From Rhodococcus sp. 105337 (GTDB lineage Bacteria > Actinomycetota > Actinomycetes > Mycobacteriales > Mycobacteriaceae), in the NCBI RefSeq assembly GCF_012844225.1, contig NZ_JABAGQ010000006.1, positions 207,676-271,675 of the forward strand: a DNA stretch of 64,000 nt, given 5' to 3'. A program made the translations under genes and the position numbers. The notes under the pieces were generated by a model, which did no database searches, was not told the origin of the DNA, and was given only the letters and a program-made list of their open reading frames with translations. Shown here piece by piece: positions 31,182-40,522 of this stretch. Numbering within the stretch: position 1 is the stretch's first letter; each line of letters starts with the position of its first letter.

Positions 31182-31820
31182 ATGAACAACACACATTCTT
31201 CCGAGCAGGAACCCGGCGACCAGGGTCCTGACGAGCAGGAACCCGCCGACACCGCCGGGTCCGAGCAGGCGACACCCTCCGAACCGCGTCGCCATCCCGC
31301 ACTGATCGCGACTGCGATCGCGCTGCCGGTGGCACTGCTGGTGGGCGTGGTGGTTGCCGCCGTGTTCGTCGCGCGCACCCCGGTCAACTCTCCGGTCGGG
31401 CTGGGTCCGGTGCCCGCCCCCGACGCCGAGTCGGAATCCTGCACCTCACTGCTCGGCGCGCTGCCCGAGGATCTCGGCGACTACACGCGCGCCGAACTCG
31501 CCGATCCCGCACCGGCCGGCGCCGCGGCGTGGCAGTCCGCAGACGGCGCGGAGGTCGTGTTGCGATGCGGACTCGAGCGGCCCGCCGAATTCGATCAGGC
31601 CGCGGCGCTGACGGTCATCGACCAGGTCCAGTGGTTCGAGATCTCGGGCGCACAGCAGGGCATCGACGCGAGCACGTGGTTCGCCGTCGACCGTCCCGTC
31701 TACATCGCGCTGACGGTACCCAACGGGTCGGGACCGACACCGCTGCAAGACGTTTCGGCATCCATTGCCGAGACGCTCCCCCAGCAGGAGATCGATCCCG
31801 CCCCGATCGGCGGGCCCTGA
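31182..31820 (+). CDS. DUF3515 family membrane-anchored protein
   Basis: A 212-residue protein starting MNNTHSSEQEPGDQGPDEQEP, an acidic disordered N-terminus. One transmembrane helix follows (ALIATAIALPVALLVGVVVAAVFVA), then an exported domain with CTSLLGALPEDLGDYTRAEL and the second Cys in VLRCGLERP. This is the DUF3515 pattern, and the two Cys may form a disulfide outside the membrane. Function is unknown. It is divergent from thiL, its usual neighbour in mycolata. Confidence 0.85.
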   Translation: MNNTHSSEQEPGDQGPDEQEPADTAGSEQATPSEPRRHPALIATAIALPVALLVGVVVAAVFVARTPVNSPVGLGPVPAPDAESESCTSLLGALPEDLGDYTRAELADPAPAGAAAWQSADGAEVVLRCGLERPAEFDQAAALTVIDQVQWFEISGAQQGIDASTWFAVDRPVYIALTVPNGSGPTPLQDVSASIAETLPQQEIDPAPIGGP

Positions 31821-31851
31821 ACCGTCACCCGCTGCCGATGAGGCGGTGCCG

Positions 31852-33438
31852 TTACTGCCCGGCGGCCGCGCGCATCGTGCCGGTGCGCTGGAACCGGCTG
31901 TGGAACGAGAACGCCTCGTCGAGAAGGTGTGGCGTCTGACCGGCCCCGGGCAGCGCCTCGGCCCGATCGACGTAGTCGTGTAGTTCTGCCCGGAAATCGG
32001 GATGGGCACAACGCTCGATGACCACCCGGGACCGCCGGCGCGGCGACAGGCCGCGCACGTCGGCGAGGCCCTGTTCGGTGACGATCACCTGGACGTCGTG
32101 TTCGGTGTGGTCGACGTGCGGCACCATCGGCACGATCGAGGAGATCGCTCCGTTGCGCGCGGTCGACGGGCTGAGGAACATCGACAGGTAACCGTTGCGG
32201 GTGAAGTCACCCGAGCCACCGATGCCGTTCATGATGCGCGTGCCCATGACATGGGTGGAATTGACGTTGCCGTAGATGTCGGCCTCGAGCATCCCGTTCA
32301 TGGCGATGATGCCGAGCCTGCGCACGATCTCGGGATGGTTGCTGATCTCCTGGGGGCGCAGCACGATGTGGTTGCGGTAGAAGTCGATGTTGCGCACGAA
32401 CTCGTCGAGGCCCGCCTCGGACAGCGCGAGCGCGGTGGACGACGCGTAGCGCACCGTCCCGTTCGCGATGAGTTCCAGCATGCCGTCCTGGATGACTTCC
32501 GAGTAGCACGTCAGCCCGCGGTACGGCCCGCTGGAGAGTCCGGCGAGCACCGCGTTGGCAACGTTGCCGACACCGGACTGCAGCGGCAGCAGAGTGTCGG
32601 CGGGGAGACGCCCGGCCGCCACCTCGTGCGCGAAGAAGTCGAGCACGTGCCCGGCGATGGCCTGGCTGGTCGCGTCCGGCGCCGTCAGCGGGTTCGCGCT
32701 GTCCGACACATCGGTCTCGACCACCGCGACCACGCGCGCCGGGTCGACCCGGAAGGTCTGCTGCCCGATCCGGTCCTCGACATCGGTGAGGTGGATCGGG
32801 GTGCGGTGCGGCGGGAGCGCGGTGCCGTAGTAGATGTCGTGGACACCGGCCATGGCATCGGGGATCCAGGAATTGACCTCGAGCACGATCTTCTCGGCGA
32901 CATCGAGCCACGTCTTGTTGTTTCCCACGGAGGTGGCGGGGATCAGTTCACCGGACTCGGTGATGCCGGAGACTTCGACGACCGCGACGTCGACGTGCCC
33001 GTAGTAGCCCTCCCACACCTGCTGCGCCACGTGCGACAGGTGGATGTCGACGTAATCCATGCGGCCGTCGTTGATACGTCCGCGCGCGGTCGGCTCGGCT
33101 TGGTACGGCATGCGCAGAGCGATGCCGTCCGCCTCGGCGAGCAACCGTTCGGTCTCCGTCGACACCGAGGCTCCGGTGAGAAGATTGATCGTGAAGTCGT
33201 CACCGCCCGCCCGAGCACGGCGAATGTGCTCGGCCAGTGCCGGAGTGACCCGCTTGGGGGTACCCGCGCTCGCGAAGCCACTGATCGCGACGGTGTCGCC
33301 GGAGCGAATGTGCCGCACCGCCTCCTCTGCGGAAACGATCTTGCGCCTGAAGGATTCGTTGCGGATGCGGCCCGCGGAGGTGACTCCGGCGACTGTCTCC
33401 GCCTTCGACGGCGCAGAGGAAAGGGTGGGTGCGTGCAT
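31852..33438 (-). CDS. Acetyl-CoA hydrolase / succinyl-CoA:acetate CoA-transferase family
   Basis: A 528-residue class I CoA-transferase of the Cat1/Ach1 type, moving CoA between succinyl-CoA or other acyl-CoAs and acetate. The catalytic Glu is in TCYSEVIQDGMLEL. Other family segments are DTVAISGFASAGTPKRV, GVGNVANAVLAGL, GIGGSGDFTRNGYLS and VTEQGLADVRGLSPR. The ATG at 33438 (MHAPTLSSAPSKAE) is chosen because the 82 upstream in-frame residues have no family similarity that I recognise. It is divergent from the RecQ-like gene and convergent with the DUF3515 gene. Confidence 0.9.
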   Translation of the reverse strand: MHAPTLSSAPSKAETVAGVTSAGRIRNESFRRKIVSAEEAVRHIRSGDTVAISGFASAGTPKRVTPALAEHIRRARAGGDDFTINLLTGASVSTETERLLAEADGIALRMPYQAEPTARGRINDGRMDYVDIHLSHVAQQVWEGYYGHVDVAVVEVSGITESGELIPATSVGNNKTWLDVAEKIVLEVNSWIPDAMAGVHDIYYGTALPPHRTPIHLTDVEDRIGQQTFRVDPARVVAVVETDVSDSANPLTAPDATSQAIAGHVLDFFAHEVAAGRLPADTLLPLQSGVGNVANAVLAGLSSGPYRGLTCYSEVIQDGMLELIANGTVRYASSTALALSEAGLDEFVRNIDFYRNHIVLRPQEISNHPEIVRRLGIIAMNGMLEADIYGNVNSTHVMGTRIMNGIGGSGDFTRNGYLSMFLSPSTARNGAISSIVPMVPHVDHTEHDVQVIVTEQGLADVRGLSPRRRSRVVIERCAHPDFRAELHDYVDRAEALPGAGQTPHLLDEAFSFHSRFQRTGTMRAAAGQ

Positions 33439-33803
33439 GGCGATGAGGATAGAGGGGCCGAGAGACTCGCCGATCACACTCGCCGAACGGGCGCGATCCC
33501 GATCACGTTGCGGCCGGCGTCCGGCGTCGTATCGTATACGCCACCTTGTCGGGCAAACATCTTGTGTGACAGATACTTTCGGCTCTGCGCACAAGGTTCC
33601 CGGGCGCCGCGCGTCGCGCGGACGGTGGCGCAGGGCAGGCGGACGGAGGACAACCGTTGGATGCGTTCGTCGCTCACTCGGCACCGCTCACCGAACGAAC
33701 GCGCCACTCGTCGTGAAAAAACGCGTACCCGACCCGCCGACGGTGGGCCGCTCCGATTCGCAGTGCCACCGTACGAGTCGGTGATGTCGGGCACGATGGG
33801 GCA
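33439..33803. other. 365-bp divergent intergenic region
   Basis: Non-coding stretch between the CoA-transferase and the RecQ-like helicase. It must hold both promoters. The part at about 33530-33590 is AT-richer and contains CGTATCGTATACG, a possible -10 area for the CoA-transferase. I could not fix a -35/-10 pair with confidence. No RNA gene or repeat is evident. Confidence 0.5.
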
Positions 33804-35942
33804 ATGAGCATCCCCACCGACGGTCTGCGCGACGACGCCGAACACCTCCTCCGAGAGCTTGCCGGACCGGACGCCCGCTTGCGCGACGACCAGTGGACCG
33901 CGATCGAGGCGCTCGTCGTCCAGCGCCGCCGGGCACTCGTGGTCCAGCGCACCGGTTGGGGAAAATCCGCCGTCTATTTCATCTCCGCCAAACTGCTGCG
34001 GGCGCACGGACACGGCCCGACGGTGATCGTGTCCCCACTGCTGGCACTGATGCGCAACCAGGTCGCCGCCGCCGAACGAGCAGGTGTGCGGGCCGCGACC
34101 ATCAACTCCGGCAACATGACGGAGTGGGACGAGATCCACGAACGGATCCGGTCCGGTGATGTCGACGTCCTGCTCGTCAGTCCGGAACGGCTCAACAACC
34201 CCGACTTCCGCGATCAGGTGCTCCCGGCTCTCGCACGCGACGCGGGTCTCGTCGTCGTGGACGAAGCGCACTGTGTATCGGACTGGGGCCACGATTTCCG
34301 TCCCGACTACCGGCGTATCCGCACGCTCGTCGCCGACCTCGGCGACGGAGTGCCGGTTCTGGCCACCACCGCCACCGCCAACGATCGGGTGGTCGCCGAC
34401 GTCGCCGCGCAACTGGGAGTCGGCGCTCAGGTCCGGTCGGGTGTGCCCGGAGAGCCGGCGTCGTCGTCCGACGGAACACTCGTTCTGCGCGGCGGACTGG
34501 ACCGCCCCTCACTGCACCTGTCGGTGGTCCGCATCGACGAACCGGCTCGTCGTGCGGCCTGGCTGGCCCAGCATCTGGACGAGCTTCCGGGTTCGGGCAT
34601 CGTGTACACGCTGACGGTGTCGGCCGCACGCGATCTCGCGGCACTGCTGTCGGACCACGGCTACGCCGTCGCCGCGTACACCGGTCAGACCGACCCGGCC
34701 GAACGGGAGCAGCTCGAGTCGGACCTTCTGGCCAACCGCGTCAAGGCGCTGGTCGCCACGTCGGCGCTGGGCATGGGGTTCGACAAGCCCGATCTGGGCT
34801 TCGTCGTCCATCTCGGGGCGCCGTCCTCTCCTATCTCCTATTACCAGCAGGTCGGCCGGGCCGGCCGTTCGACGGACCGCGCGGAAGTCGTGCTTCTCCC
34901 CGGCCCCGAGGACCGGCAGATCTGGCAGTGGTTCGCCTCCGTGGCGTTCCCGGAAGAGTCGCTGGTGCGCCGGGTCATCGAGGCGCTCGACCCGGAACGG
35001 CCGCTGTCGACCCAGGCATTGGAGCCGCGTGTCGACCTCAACCGGTCACGGCTCGAGATGGTGCTCAAGGTGCTGGACGTGGACGGAGCGGTCCGCCGGG
35101 TGAAGGGCGGTTGGATCGCGACGGGACAACCGTGGGTGTACGACGCCGAGCGGTATGCCCGCCTCGAAGAAGCCCGCACCGCCGAACAGAACGCGATGAT
35201 CGAGTACGAGCGCACCACCGAGTGCCGCATGGTCTTCCTTCGCCGCCAGCTCGACGATCCGGAACTCACCGCGGACACCCCGGGATGCGGCCGGTGCGAC
35301 AACTGCACGGGGTCGCGATGGTCCGACGTCGTGGACGAGGCGGAGGTGGCCAGGACGAAGGCTCGCCTCGAGCGCCCCGGCGTCGACCTCCCCCCGCGAC
35401 GGCAGTGGCCGACGGGCATGGCGACGCTCGGTGTGAAGCTCTCGGGCCGCATCACCGACGGCCCCGAGCCCGGGCGCGTTCTGGGAAGACTGTCGGATCT
35501 GGGCTGGGGTCCCCGCCTGCGTGCGCTTCTCGACGCTCCGGACGGTCCCGTTCCCGACGCGGTGGTGCAGGCGTCGGTGGCAGTGCTCGCGTCCTGGGAT
35601 TGGGCGCAACGACCCACCGCGGTGATGGCCGTCGAGTCCCCGGACCACCCGGTGCTCACCGCCTCGCTCGCGTCGCGTCTGTCACAACTGGGCCGACTTC
35701 AGGATTTAGGTGTATTACGTCGCCGAACGGGGCATCCCCCTGCGACGGCCGCGAATTCGGCATACCGGATCGCCGCGCTAGTCGATGCGTGGGAGACGCC
35801 CGATCTCAGCGGAGTGCGCGGTCCGATCCTTCTCGTCGATGCGGTGACCGACACCGGCTGGACGCTCACGATGGCGGCGAGGACTCTCGTCGCCGCCGGA
35901 GCCGACGCGGTGCTGCCGTTCGCGCTCGCGAGCCCGAAGTAA
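33804..35942 (+). CDS. RecQ-type DNA helicase with C-terminal phosphoribosyltransferase-like region
   Basis: A 712-residue superfamily 2 helicase. Walker A is QRTGWGKSAVYF (about 48-59). The RecQ-specific box is VVDEAHCVSDWGHDFRPDYRRIR (DEAH at 153-156). Motif VI is YYQQVGRAGRSTDRAE (about 350). The RecQ zinc site is Cys475 with CGRCDNC (496-502). No HRDC domain follows. Instead residues from about 560 look like a phosphoribosyltransferase fold ending in PILLVDAVTDTGWTLTMAARTLVAAGADAVLP, the PRPP-loop pattern. The role is probably DNA repair; the function of the tail is unknown. The ATG at 33804 gives MSIPTDGLRDD. Confidence 0.9.
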   Translation: MSIPTDGLRDDAEHLLRELAGPDARLRDDQWTAIEALVVQRRRALVVQRTGWGKSAVYFISAKLLRAHGHGPTVIVSPLLALMRNQVAAAERAGVRAATINSGNMTEWDEIHERIRSGDVDVLLVSPERLNNPDFRDQVLPALARDAGLVVVDEAHCVSDWGHDFRPDYRRIRTLVADLGDGVPVLATTATANDRVVADVAAQLGVGAQVRSGVPGEPASSSDGTLVLRGGLDRPSLHLSVVRIDEPARRAAWLAQHLDELPGSGIVYTLTVSAARDLAALLSDHGYAVAAYTGQTDPAEREQLESDLLANRVKALVATSALGMGFDKPDLGFVVHLGAPSSPISYYQQVGRAGRSTDRAEVVLLPGPEDRQIWQWFASVAFPEESLVRRVIEALDPERPLSTQALEPRVDLNRSRLEMVLKVLDVDGAVRRVKGGWIATGQPWVYDAERYARLEEARTAEQNAMIEYERTTECRMVFLRRQLDDPELTADTPGCGRCDNCTGSRWSDVVDEAEVARTKARLERPGVDLPPRRQWPTGMATLGVKLSGRITDGPEPGRVLGRLSDLGWGPRLRALLDAPDGPVPDAVVQASVAVLASWDWAQRPTAVMAVESPDHPVLTASLASRLSQLGRLQDLGVLRRRTGHPPATAANSAYRIAALVDAWETPDLSGVRGPILLVDAVTDTGWTLTMAARTLVAAGADAVLPFALASPK

Positions 35943-36083
35943 TCGCTACGAGGAGACCAGACGCTACATGTTCGTGACCGGTATCACACCACATGTCCTA
36001 CCTGCACGAAGCGCGGACTTTAGCACCCGAGCCAGGCGAAACGGGTGAATTCGACATCAAATCTTGTTAAGTTACGAGGACTT

Positions 36084-36602
36084 ATGAAGCCCGTTACGGA
36101 AAGTAGTACCCCATCTGTAGAGCCGGCTGAATTGAGTTTCCGGAGTCCGCGCATCGCCGACGGAAAACGGCTGTGGCAGATCGCCCGCGACTCCCAGGTA
36201 CTCGATGTCAATTCCGGTTACGCGTATGTGTTGTGGTGCCGTGATTTCGCCGAGTATTCCGTGGTCGCCACCGACGAGCACGACCGCGCCGTCGGTTTCG
36301 TGACCGGATACCTGCGACCCGAGTCGCCACAGACGTTGTTCGTATGGCAGGTCGCCGTCGACGCCGACCAGCGCGGTCGTGGCGTCGCAGGCCGCATGCT
36401 GGACACTCTGCTCGACAGGCTCGCCCCCCTCGGCGTCACCCGCCTCGAGACCACGGTGAGTCCCGACAACGCAGCGTCGATCGCGATGTTCACCGCATTG
36501 GCTCGCCGCCGCGGAACCCATATCACCCGGAGCGATTTGTTCGCGCCCGACGATTTTCCGGATTCTCATCTGGCTGAGGATCTTTACACGATCGGAGAGT
36601 GA
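36084..36602 (+). CDS. ectA: L-2,4-diaminobutyrate acetyltransferase EctA
   Basis: First dedicated transfer in ectoine synthesis: acetylation of diaminobutyrate on N-gamma. The 172-residue GNAT protein has RSPRIADGKRLWQIARDS, the EctA-typical LDVNSGYAYVLWCRDF and the acetyl-CoA loop VDADQRGRGVAGRML. The ATG at 36084 is preceded by ACGAGGA. The 141 bp upstream are AT-rich near the gene (GACATCAAATCTTG) and presumably contain the osmotically controlled promoter. It is the first gene of ectABC. Confidence 0.96.
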   Translation: MKPVTESSTPSVEPAELSFRSPRIADGKRLWQIARDSQVLDVNSGYAYVLWCRDFAEYSVVATDEHDRAVGFVTGYLRPESPQTLFVWQVAVDADQRGRGVAGRMLDTLLDRLAPLGVTRLETTVSPDNAASIAMFTALARRRGTHITRSDLFAPDDFPDSHLAEDLYTIGE

Positions 36603-36663
36603 TCACCCGAGATTCGGGTATCGATCACTTCGAGTTTCTTAAATATCGCAGGAGGACCACCAC

Positions 36664-37947
36664 ATGACCATCCTGGAACACAAGCCCGGCACGACGGGCG
36701 ACATGGATATCTTCACGCATCTCGAGTCGGAAGTGCGCAGCTACAGCCGCAGCTGGCCCACCGTATTCGAAAAAGCGTCCGGATCCTGGCTCCGCAGTGA
36801 GAGCGGCAAGGACTACCTCGACTTCTTCGCGGGCGCCGGCGCCCTCAATTACGGGCACAACAACCCGATCCTCAAGTCCGCGCTCGTGGACTACATCATG
36901 AGCGACGGCATCACCCACGGCCTCGACATGAACACCGTCGCGAAGCGGCGCCTTCTCGAGACGTTCGAACAGCTCGTGCTCAAGCCCCGCGGGCTCGATT
37001 ACAAGGTCCAGTTCCCCGGTCCTACCGGCACGAACTCGGTCGAGGCCGCACTCAAGCTTGCCCGCAAGGTCACCGGGCGCGAGTCGGTCATCAACTTCAC
37101 CAACGCCTTCCACGGTATGACGCTCGGCGCTCTGTCGGTCACGGGCAACTCCATGAAGCGCGCGGGTGCCGGCGTCCCGCTGGTGCACGCGACCCCGATG
37201 CCGTTCGACAACTACTTCAACGGAGTCACCGAGGACTTCCAGTGGTTCTCCCGCGTGCTCGACGACGCCGGCAGCGGCCTCAACCGCCCCGCCGCGGTCA
37301 TCGTCGAGACCGTTCAGGGTGAAGGCGGCGTCAATATCGCGCGCCCCGAATGGCTTCGCGCGCTGGCGGATCTGTGCCAGGAACGCGACATCCTGCTGAT
37401 CGTCGACGACGTGCAGATGGGATGCGGCCGCACCGGCCCGTTCTTCTCCTTCGAGGTCGCCGGGATCACCCCCGACATCGTCACGCTGTCGAAGTCGATC
37501 GGTGGCTACGGTCTGCCGTTGGCGCTGACGCTGTTCAAGCGCGAACTCGACGTCTGGGGTCCGGGCGAGCACAACGGCACCTTCCGTGGGAACAATCCGG
37601 CGTTCGTCACCGCTACCGCCGCCCTCGAGCACTACTGGGCCGACGACAAGCTCGAGCGCGAAACGCTGCGCAAGGGCGAGCGCATCCGGCAGACGTTCAT
37701 GAACCTGTCCGACATGTTCGACGGCGTCTCGACGCGCGGTCGCGGTCTCGTCCAGGGACTGGTGTTCGAGAAGCACGAGAACGCACAGAAGGTCTGCGAG
37801 CTCGCCTTCGAGGAGGGTCTTCTCGCGGAGACCTCGGGGCCGTCCGACGAGGTGGTCAAGCTCCTTCCGCCGCTGACCATCAGTGACGACGAGCTGGAGT
37901 TCGGACTCAATATCCTCGCCGAGGCCACCGCGAAGGTGCAGGCCTGA
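36664..37947 (+). CDS. ectB: Diaminobutyrate-2-oxoglutarate transaminase EctB
   Basis: PLP-dependent class III aminotransferase that makes L-2,4-diaminobutyrate from aspartate semialdehyde and glutamate. The 427-residue protein includes SGKDYLDFFAGAGALNYGHNN and FPGPTGTNSVEAALKLARK. The PLP-binding Asp is in IVDDVQMGCGRTG, and the Schiff-base Lys is in VTLSKSIGGYGLPLAL. The AGGAGG site before the ATG is strong. It lies 61 nt after ectA. Confidence 0.97.
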   Translation: MTILEHKPGTTGDMDIFTHLESEVRSYSRSWPTVFEKASGSWLRSESGKDYLDFFAGAGALNYGHNNPILKSALVDYIMSDGITHGLDMNTVAKRRLLETFEQLVLKPRGLDYKVQFPGPTGTNSVEAALKLARKVTGRESVINFTNAFHGMTLGALSVTGNSMKRAGAGVPLVHATPMPFDNYFNGVTEDFQWFSRVLDDAGSGLNRPAAVIVETVQGEGGVNIARPEWLRALADLCQERDILLIVDDVQMGCGRTGPFFSFEVAGITPDIVTLSKSIGGYGLPLALTLFKRELDVWGPGEHNGTFRGNNPAFVTATAALEHYWADDKLERETLRKGERIRQTFMNLSDMFDGVSTRGRGLVQGLVFEKHENAQKVCELAFEEGLLAETSGPSDEVVKLLPPLTISDDELEFGLNILAEATAKVQA

Positions 37948-38004
37948 GCGAAGTCCGCTCCCCCTTTCCCGAGAAACCCTCACCCCTAAGGATTTTCGAC
38001 ACCC

Positions 38005-38403
38005 ATGATCGTTCGTACGACTGAAGAGATCACCGGTACCGATCGCGACGTCACGTCCGAAGACGGCAACTGGACCAGCAAGCGGATCGTGCTCGCCGGC
38101 GACAAGGTCGGTTTCTCGTTCCACGAGACGACCATCAAGGCGGGCACCGTCAACGAGTTCCACTACGCGAACCACATCGAGGCGGTGTGGCTGGTGGAAG
38201 GCGAGGGCACCCTCCAGGACCTGGACAACGACGTGGAGTACGAGCTGGGTCCGGGTTCGATGTACCTGCTCAACGGCCACGAACGCCACCGCGTCCTGCC
38301 GCGCACGACGATGCGGATGATGTGCGTGTTCAATCCTCCGGTGACGGGTCGCGAGGTCCACGACGAGAACGGTGTCTACCCGCTCGTCGAAGAACCTGCC
38401 TGA
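38005..38403 (+). CDS. ectC: L-ectoine synthase EctC
   Basis: Cupin-fold cyclase that closes N-acetyl-diaminobutyrate to ectoine. The 132-residue protein [28 protein letters not shown] is a full-length match to the family. The cupin region shows [19 protein letters not shown] and [14 protein letters not shown]. No ectoine hydroxylase (ectD) follows in the window. Confidence 0.97.
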   Translation: MIVRTTEEITGTDRDVTSEDGNWTSKRIVLAGDKVGFSFHETTIKAGTVNEFHYANHIEAVWLVEGEGTLQDLDNDVEYELGPGSMYLLNGHERHRVLPRTTMRMMCVFNPPVTGREVHDENGVYPLVEEPA

Positions 38404-38476
38404 TACCCACCCGGGTGGTCGCCACGCGCGACGCGAGCACGTGACCAATTGCGGGGCGGGCGCTTAGAGTCGAATC

Positions 38477-39412
38477 ATGACTTTCGAGCGCTCGCCCCGC
38501 ATTGCTGTCGGTCCGGCGCCGGACGAGCGCTTCGTCCGAGCCGTCACCAGTGGCGGTGGGGTGGTGTGCGACCTCGACGACGCGCCCGACGCGCTGGTCT
38601 GGACCGGCGGACCCGACTCGTTTCCCGAGTCGCTCCCCCGGTCCGTGCGCTGGGTTCAGCTTCCGGCGGCCGGGGTCGAGCGCTGGCTGTCCGAAGGAAT
38701 CGTCCGGGCTCATCCGCAAGTGATGTGGACCTCCGCCGCGGGTGCGTACTCGGCGACCGTTGCCGAGCACGCGCTCATGCTGCTGCTCGCCGGGGTGCGG
38801 GCACTGCCGGCCCACCTCGAGGCAACCTCCTGGGAGCCCGAGGCCTTCTTTCCCACCCTCGGGACGTTGCGAGGATCCACCATCGGCATCATCGGCGCCG
38901 GTGGCATCGGCCGGGCACTGATCCCCATGCTCGCGGCACTGGGCGCACGCGCCCTGGCCGTGACCCGCAGCGGCCGTCCCGTACCCGGCGCTGTCGAAAC
39001 CTACCCCGTCGAGAGGATCGACGAGATCTGGCACCTCGCAGACCATTTCGTCGTCGCCGCACCCTCGACCACCGAGACCGAACAACTCGTCGGCGCCCCG
39101 GAACTTGCCGCCATGAAACCCACCGCGTGGGTGATCAACGTTGCCCGGGGACGCCTCATCGATACCGAGGCACTGGTGGAGGCGCTACGACAGGGCACCA
39201 TCGCGGGAGTGGGTCTGGACGTCACCGACCCGGAACCTCTCCCCGACGGTCACCCCCTCTGGTCGATGCCGAATGCGATGATCACACCCCACGACTCCAA
39301 CCCCCCGGCGGTACGCATCCCTGCCTACCTCGAGCACGTCACGGAGAACATCACCCGGTTCGCGTCCGGGCTCGATCCCGTCGCTGTGATCGACCCGAGC
39401 GCCGGGTACTGA
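38477..39412 (+). CDS. D-isomer-specific 2-hydroxyacid dehydrogenase
   Basis: A 311-residue NAD-dependent dehydrogenase. The NAD-binding loop is IGIIGAGGIGRALIPMLAALGARA (about 136-158). The substrate-binding Arg is in NVARGRLIDTEAL. The catalytic Glu is likely in LDVTDPEPLPDGHPLW, and the catalytic His in AMITPHDSNPP. The substrate is not identified; glyoxylate/hydroxypyruvate reductase-like is possible. It starts 73 nt after ectC on the same strand, so read-through from the ectoine operon is possible. It is not a known ectoine enzyme. Confidence 0.9.
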   Translation: MTFERSPRIAVGPAPDERFVRAVTSGGGVVCDLDDAPDALVWTGGPDSFPESLPRSVRWVQLPAAGVERWLSEGIVRAHPQVMWTSAAGAYSATVAEHALMLLLAGVRALPAHLEATSWEPEAFFPTLGTLRGSTIGIIGAGGIGRALIPMLAALGARALAVTRSGRPVPGAVETYPVERIDEIWHLADHFVVAAPSTTETEQLVGAPELAAMKPTAWVINVARGRLIDTEALVEALRQGTIAGVGLDVTDPEPLPDGHPLWSMPNAMITPHDSNPPAVRIPAYLEHVTENITRFASGLDPVAVIDPSAGY

Positions 39413-39430
39413 GCGCGCCTCGGTGCGGGG

Positions 39431-40393
39431 TCACGAACCGGCGCGACCGATATCCCCGTTCTCCGCCTCGTCCCGGTCGGCCCATTCGAGAAGAGCGTCG
39501 AGCGAGAAGACGGCGTCGTCGATCCCCGCGTGCAGGTCCCCGTATTTCGCGAACCGGTCCGGGACGGTCGCGACCGTGAATTCCCGCGGGTCGACATCGG
39601 GCACTTCCTCCCAGCGGACCGGCGTCGAGACACGGGCGTCGGCCACCCCGCGAATCGAGTACGCGCTCGCGAGGGTGTGGTCGCGCGCGTTCTGGTTGTA
39701 GTCGACGAACACGGCCGACTGGTCGCGGTCCTTACGCCACCAGGTGGTCGTCACATCCCGGGGCGCTCGTCGTTCGACTTCCCGCGCGAATGCCCATGCG
39801 GCCCGGCGTACGTCGTCGAACCCCCATCGGGGCTCGATCCGGACGTAGACGTGCAGTCCCCGGCCACCCGACGTCTTCGGCCAGCCGACCGCGCCCAGTT
39901 CGGCGAGGACTTCCTGTACCACTCCGGCCACGCGCACCACGCGATCGAATCCGCAGTCGGGCATCGGGTCCAGGTCGATGCGCCACTCGTCGGGACGTTC
40001 GACGTCGGCGCGGCGCGAGTTCCAGGGATGGAACTCGACCGTGGACATCTGGACGGCCCACACGACGTCGGCGACGCGGGTGACGCACAACTCGTCCGCG
40101 TCGCGGTTGTAGCGCGGAAAGTGGACCCGGACGGTGTCGACCCAGTCCGGCGCGCCATGGGGAAGCCGCTTCTGGTGCACCTTCTCCCCCTCGATGCCGG
40201 ACGGAAACCGGTGCAGCATGCACGGCCGTTCCCGCAAGGCGCGGACGATGCCGTCGCCCACGGCCAGGTAATAGTTCGCGATGTCGAGCTTGGTGACACC
40301 GACTTCGGGGAAGTACACACGCTCGGGATGCGACAGCCGAACCGTACGGCCGTCGGCTTCGAGTTCGACGGCTTCCGACGAGTCCTTCCCCAT
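39431..40393 (-). CDS. LigD-type polymerase/primase domain protein, stand-alone
   Basis: A 320-residue archaeo-eukaryotic-primase-type polymerase domain like that of NHEJ ligase LigD. Key features are LSHPERVYFPEVGVTKLDIANYY, the metal-binding DLDPMPDCGFDRV, the SGGRGLHVYVRI motif, and a C-terminal RWEEVPDVDPREFTVATVPDR. No ligase or 3'-phosphoesterase domain is attached and no Ku gene is in the window. The ATG at 40393 (MGKDSSEAVELEADGRTVRLSHPERV) has a GAGGAGGG site. It is convergent with the dehydrogenase and divergent from ligB. Confidence 0.93.
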   Translation of the reverse strand: MGKDSSEAVELEADGRTVRLSHPERVYFPEVGVTKLDIANYYLAVGDGIVRALRERPCMLHRFPSGIEGEKVHQKRLPHGAPDWVDTVRVHFPRYNRDADELCVTRVADVVWAVQMSTVEFHPWNSRRADVERPDEWRIDLDPMPDCGFDRVVRVAGVVQEVLAELGAVGWPKTSGGRGLHVYVRIEPRWGFDDVRRAAWAFAREVERRAPRDVTTTWWRKDRDQSAVFVDYNQNARDHTLASAYSIRGVADARVSTPVRWEEVPDVDPREFTVATVPDRFAKYGDLHAGIDDAVFSLDALLEWADRDEAENGDIGRAGS

Positions 40394-40522
40394 GCGGTCC
40401 CTCCTCGTGTACCCACGGGCCACCGCGTGCGGCCCGCCGGCGTGCACCCATCCTCGCGCGCCGGACACCACACCGCAGCACTTTCCGGTGCCGTGCTCCC
40501 TGCCGCGCGTTACCGTCGAGCT

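Noticed and set aside
36625..38448. A 607-codon minus-strand open frame opposite ectB and ectC
   Set aside because: Antisense to two clear ectoine genes.
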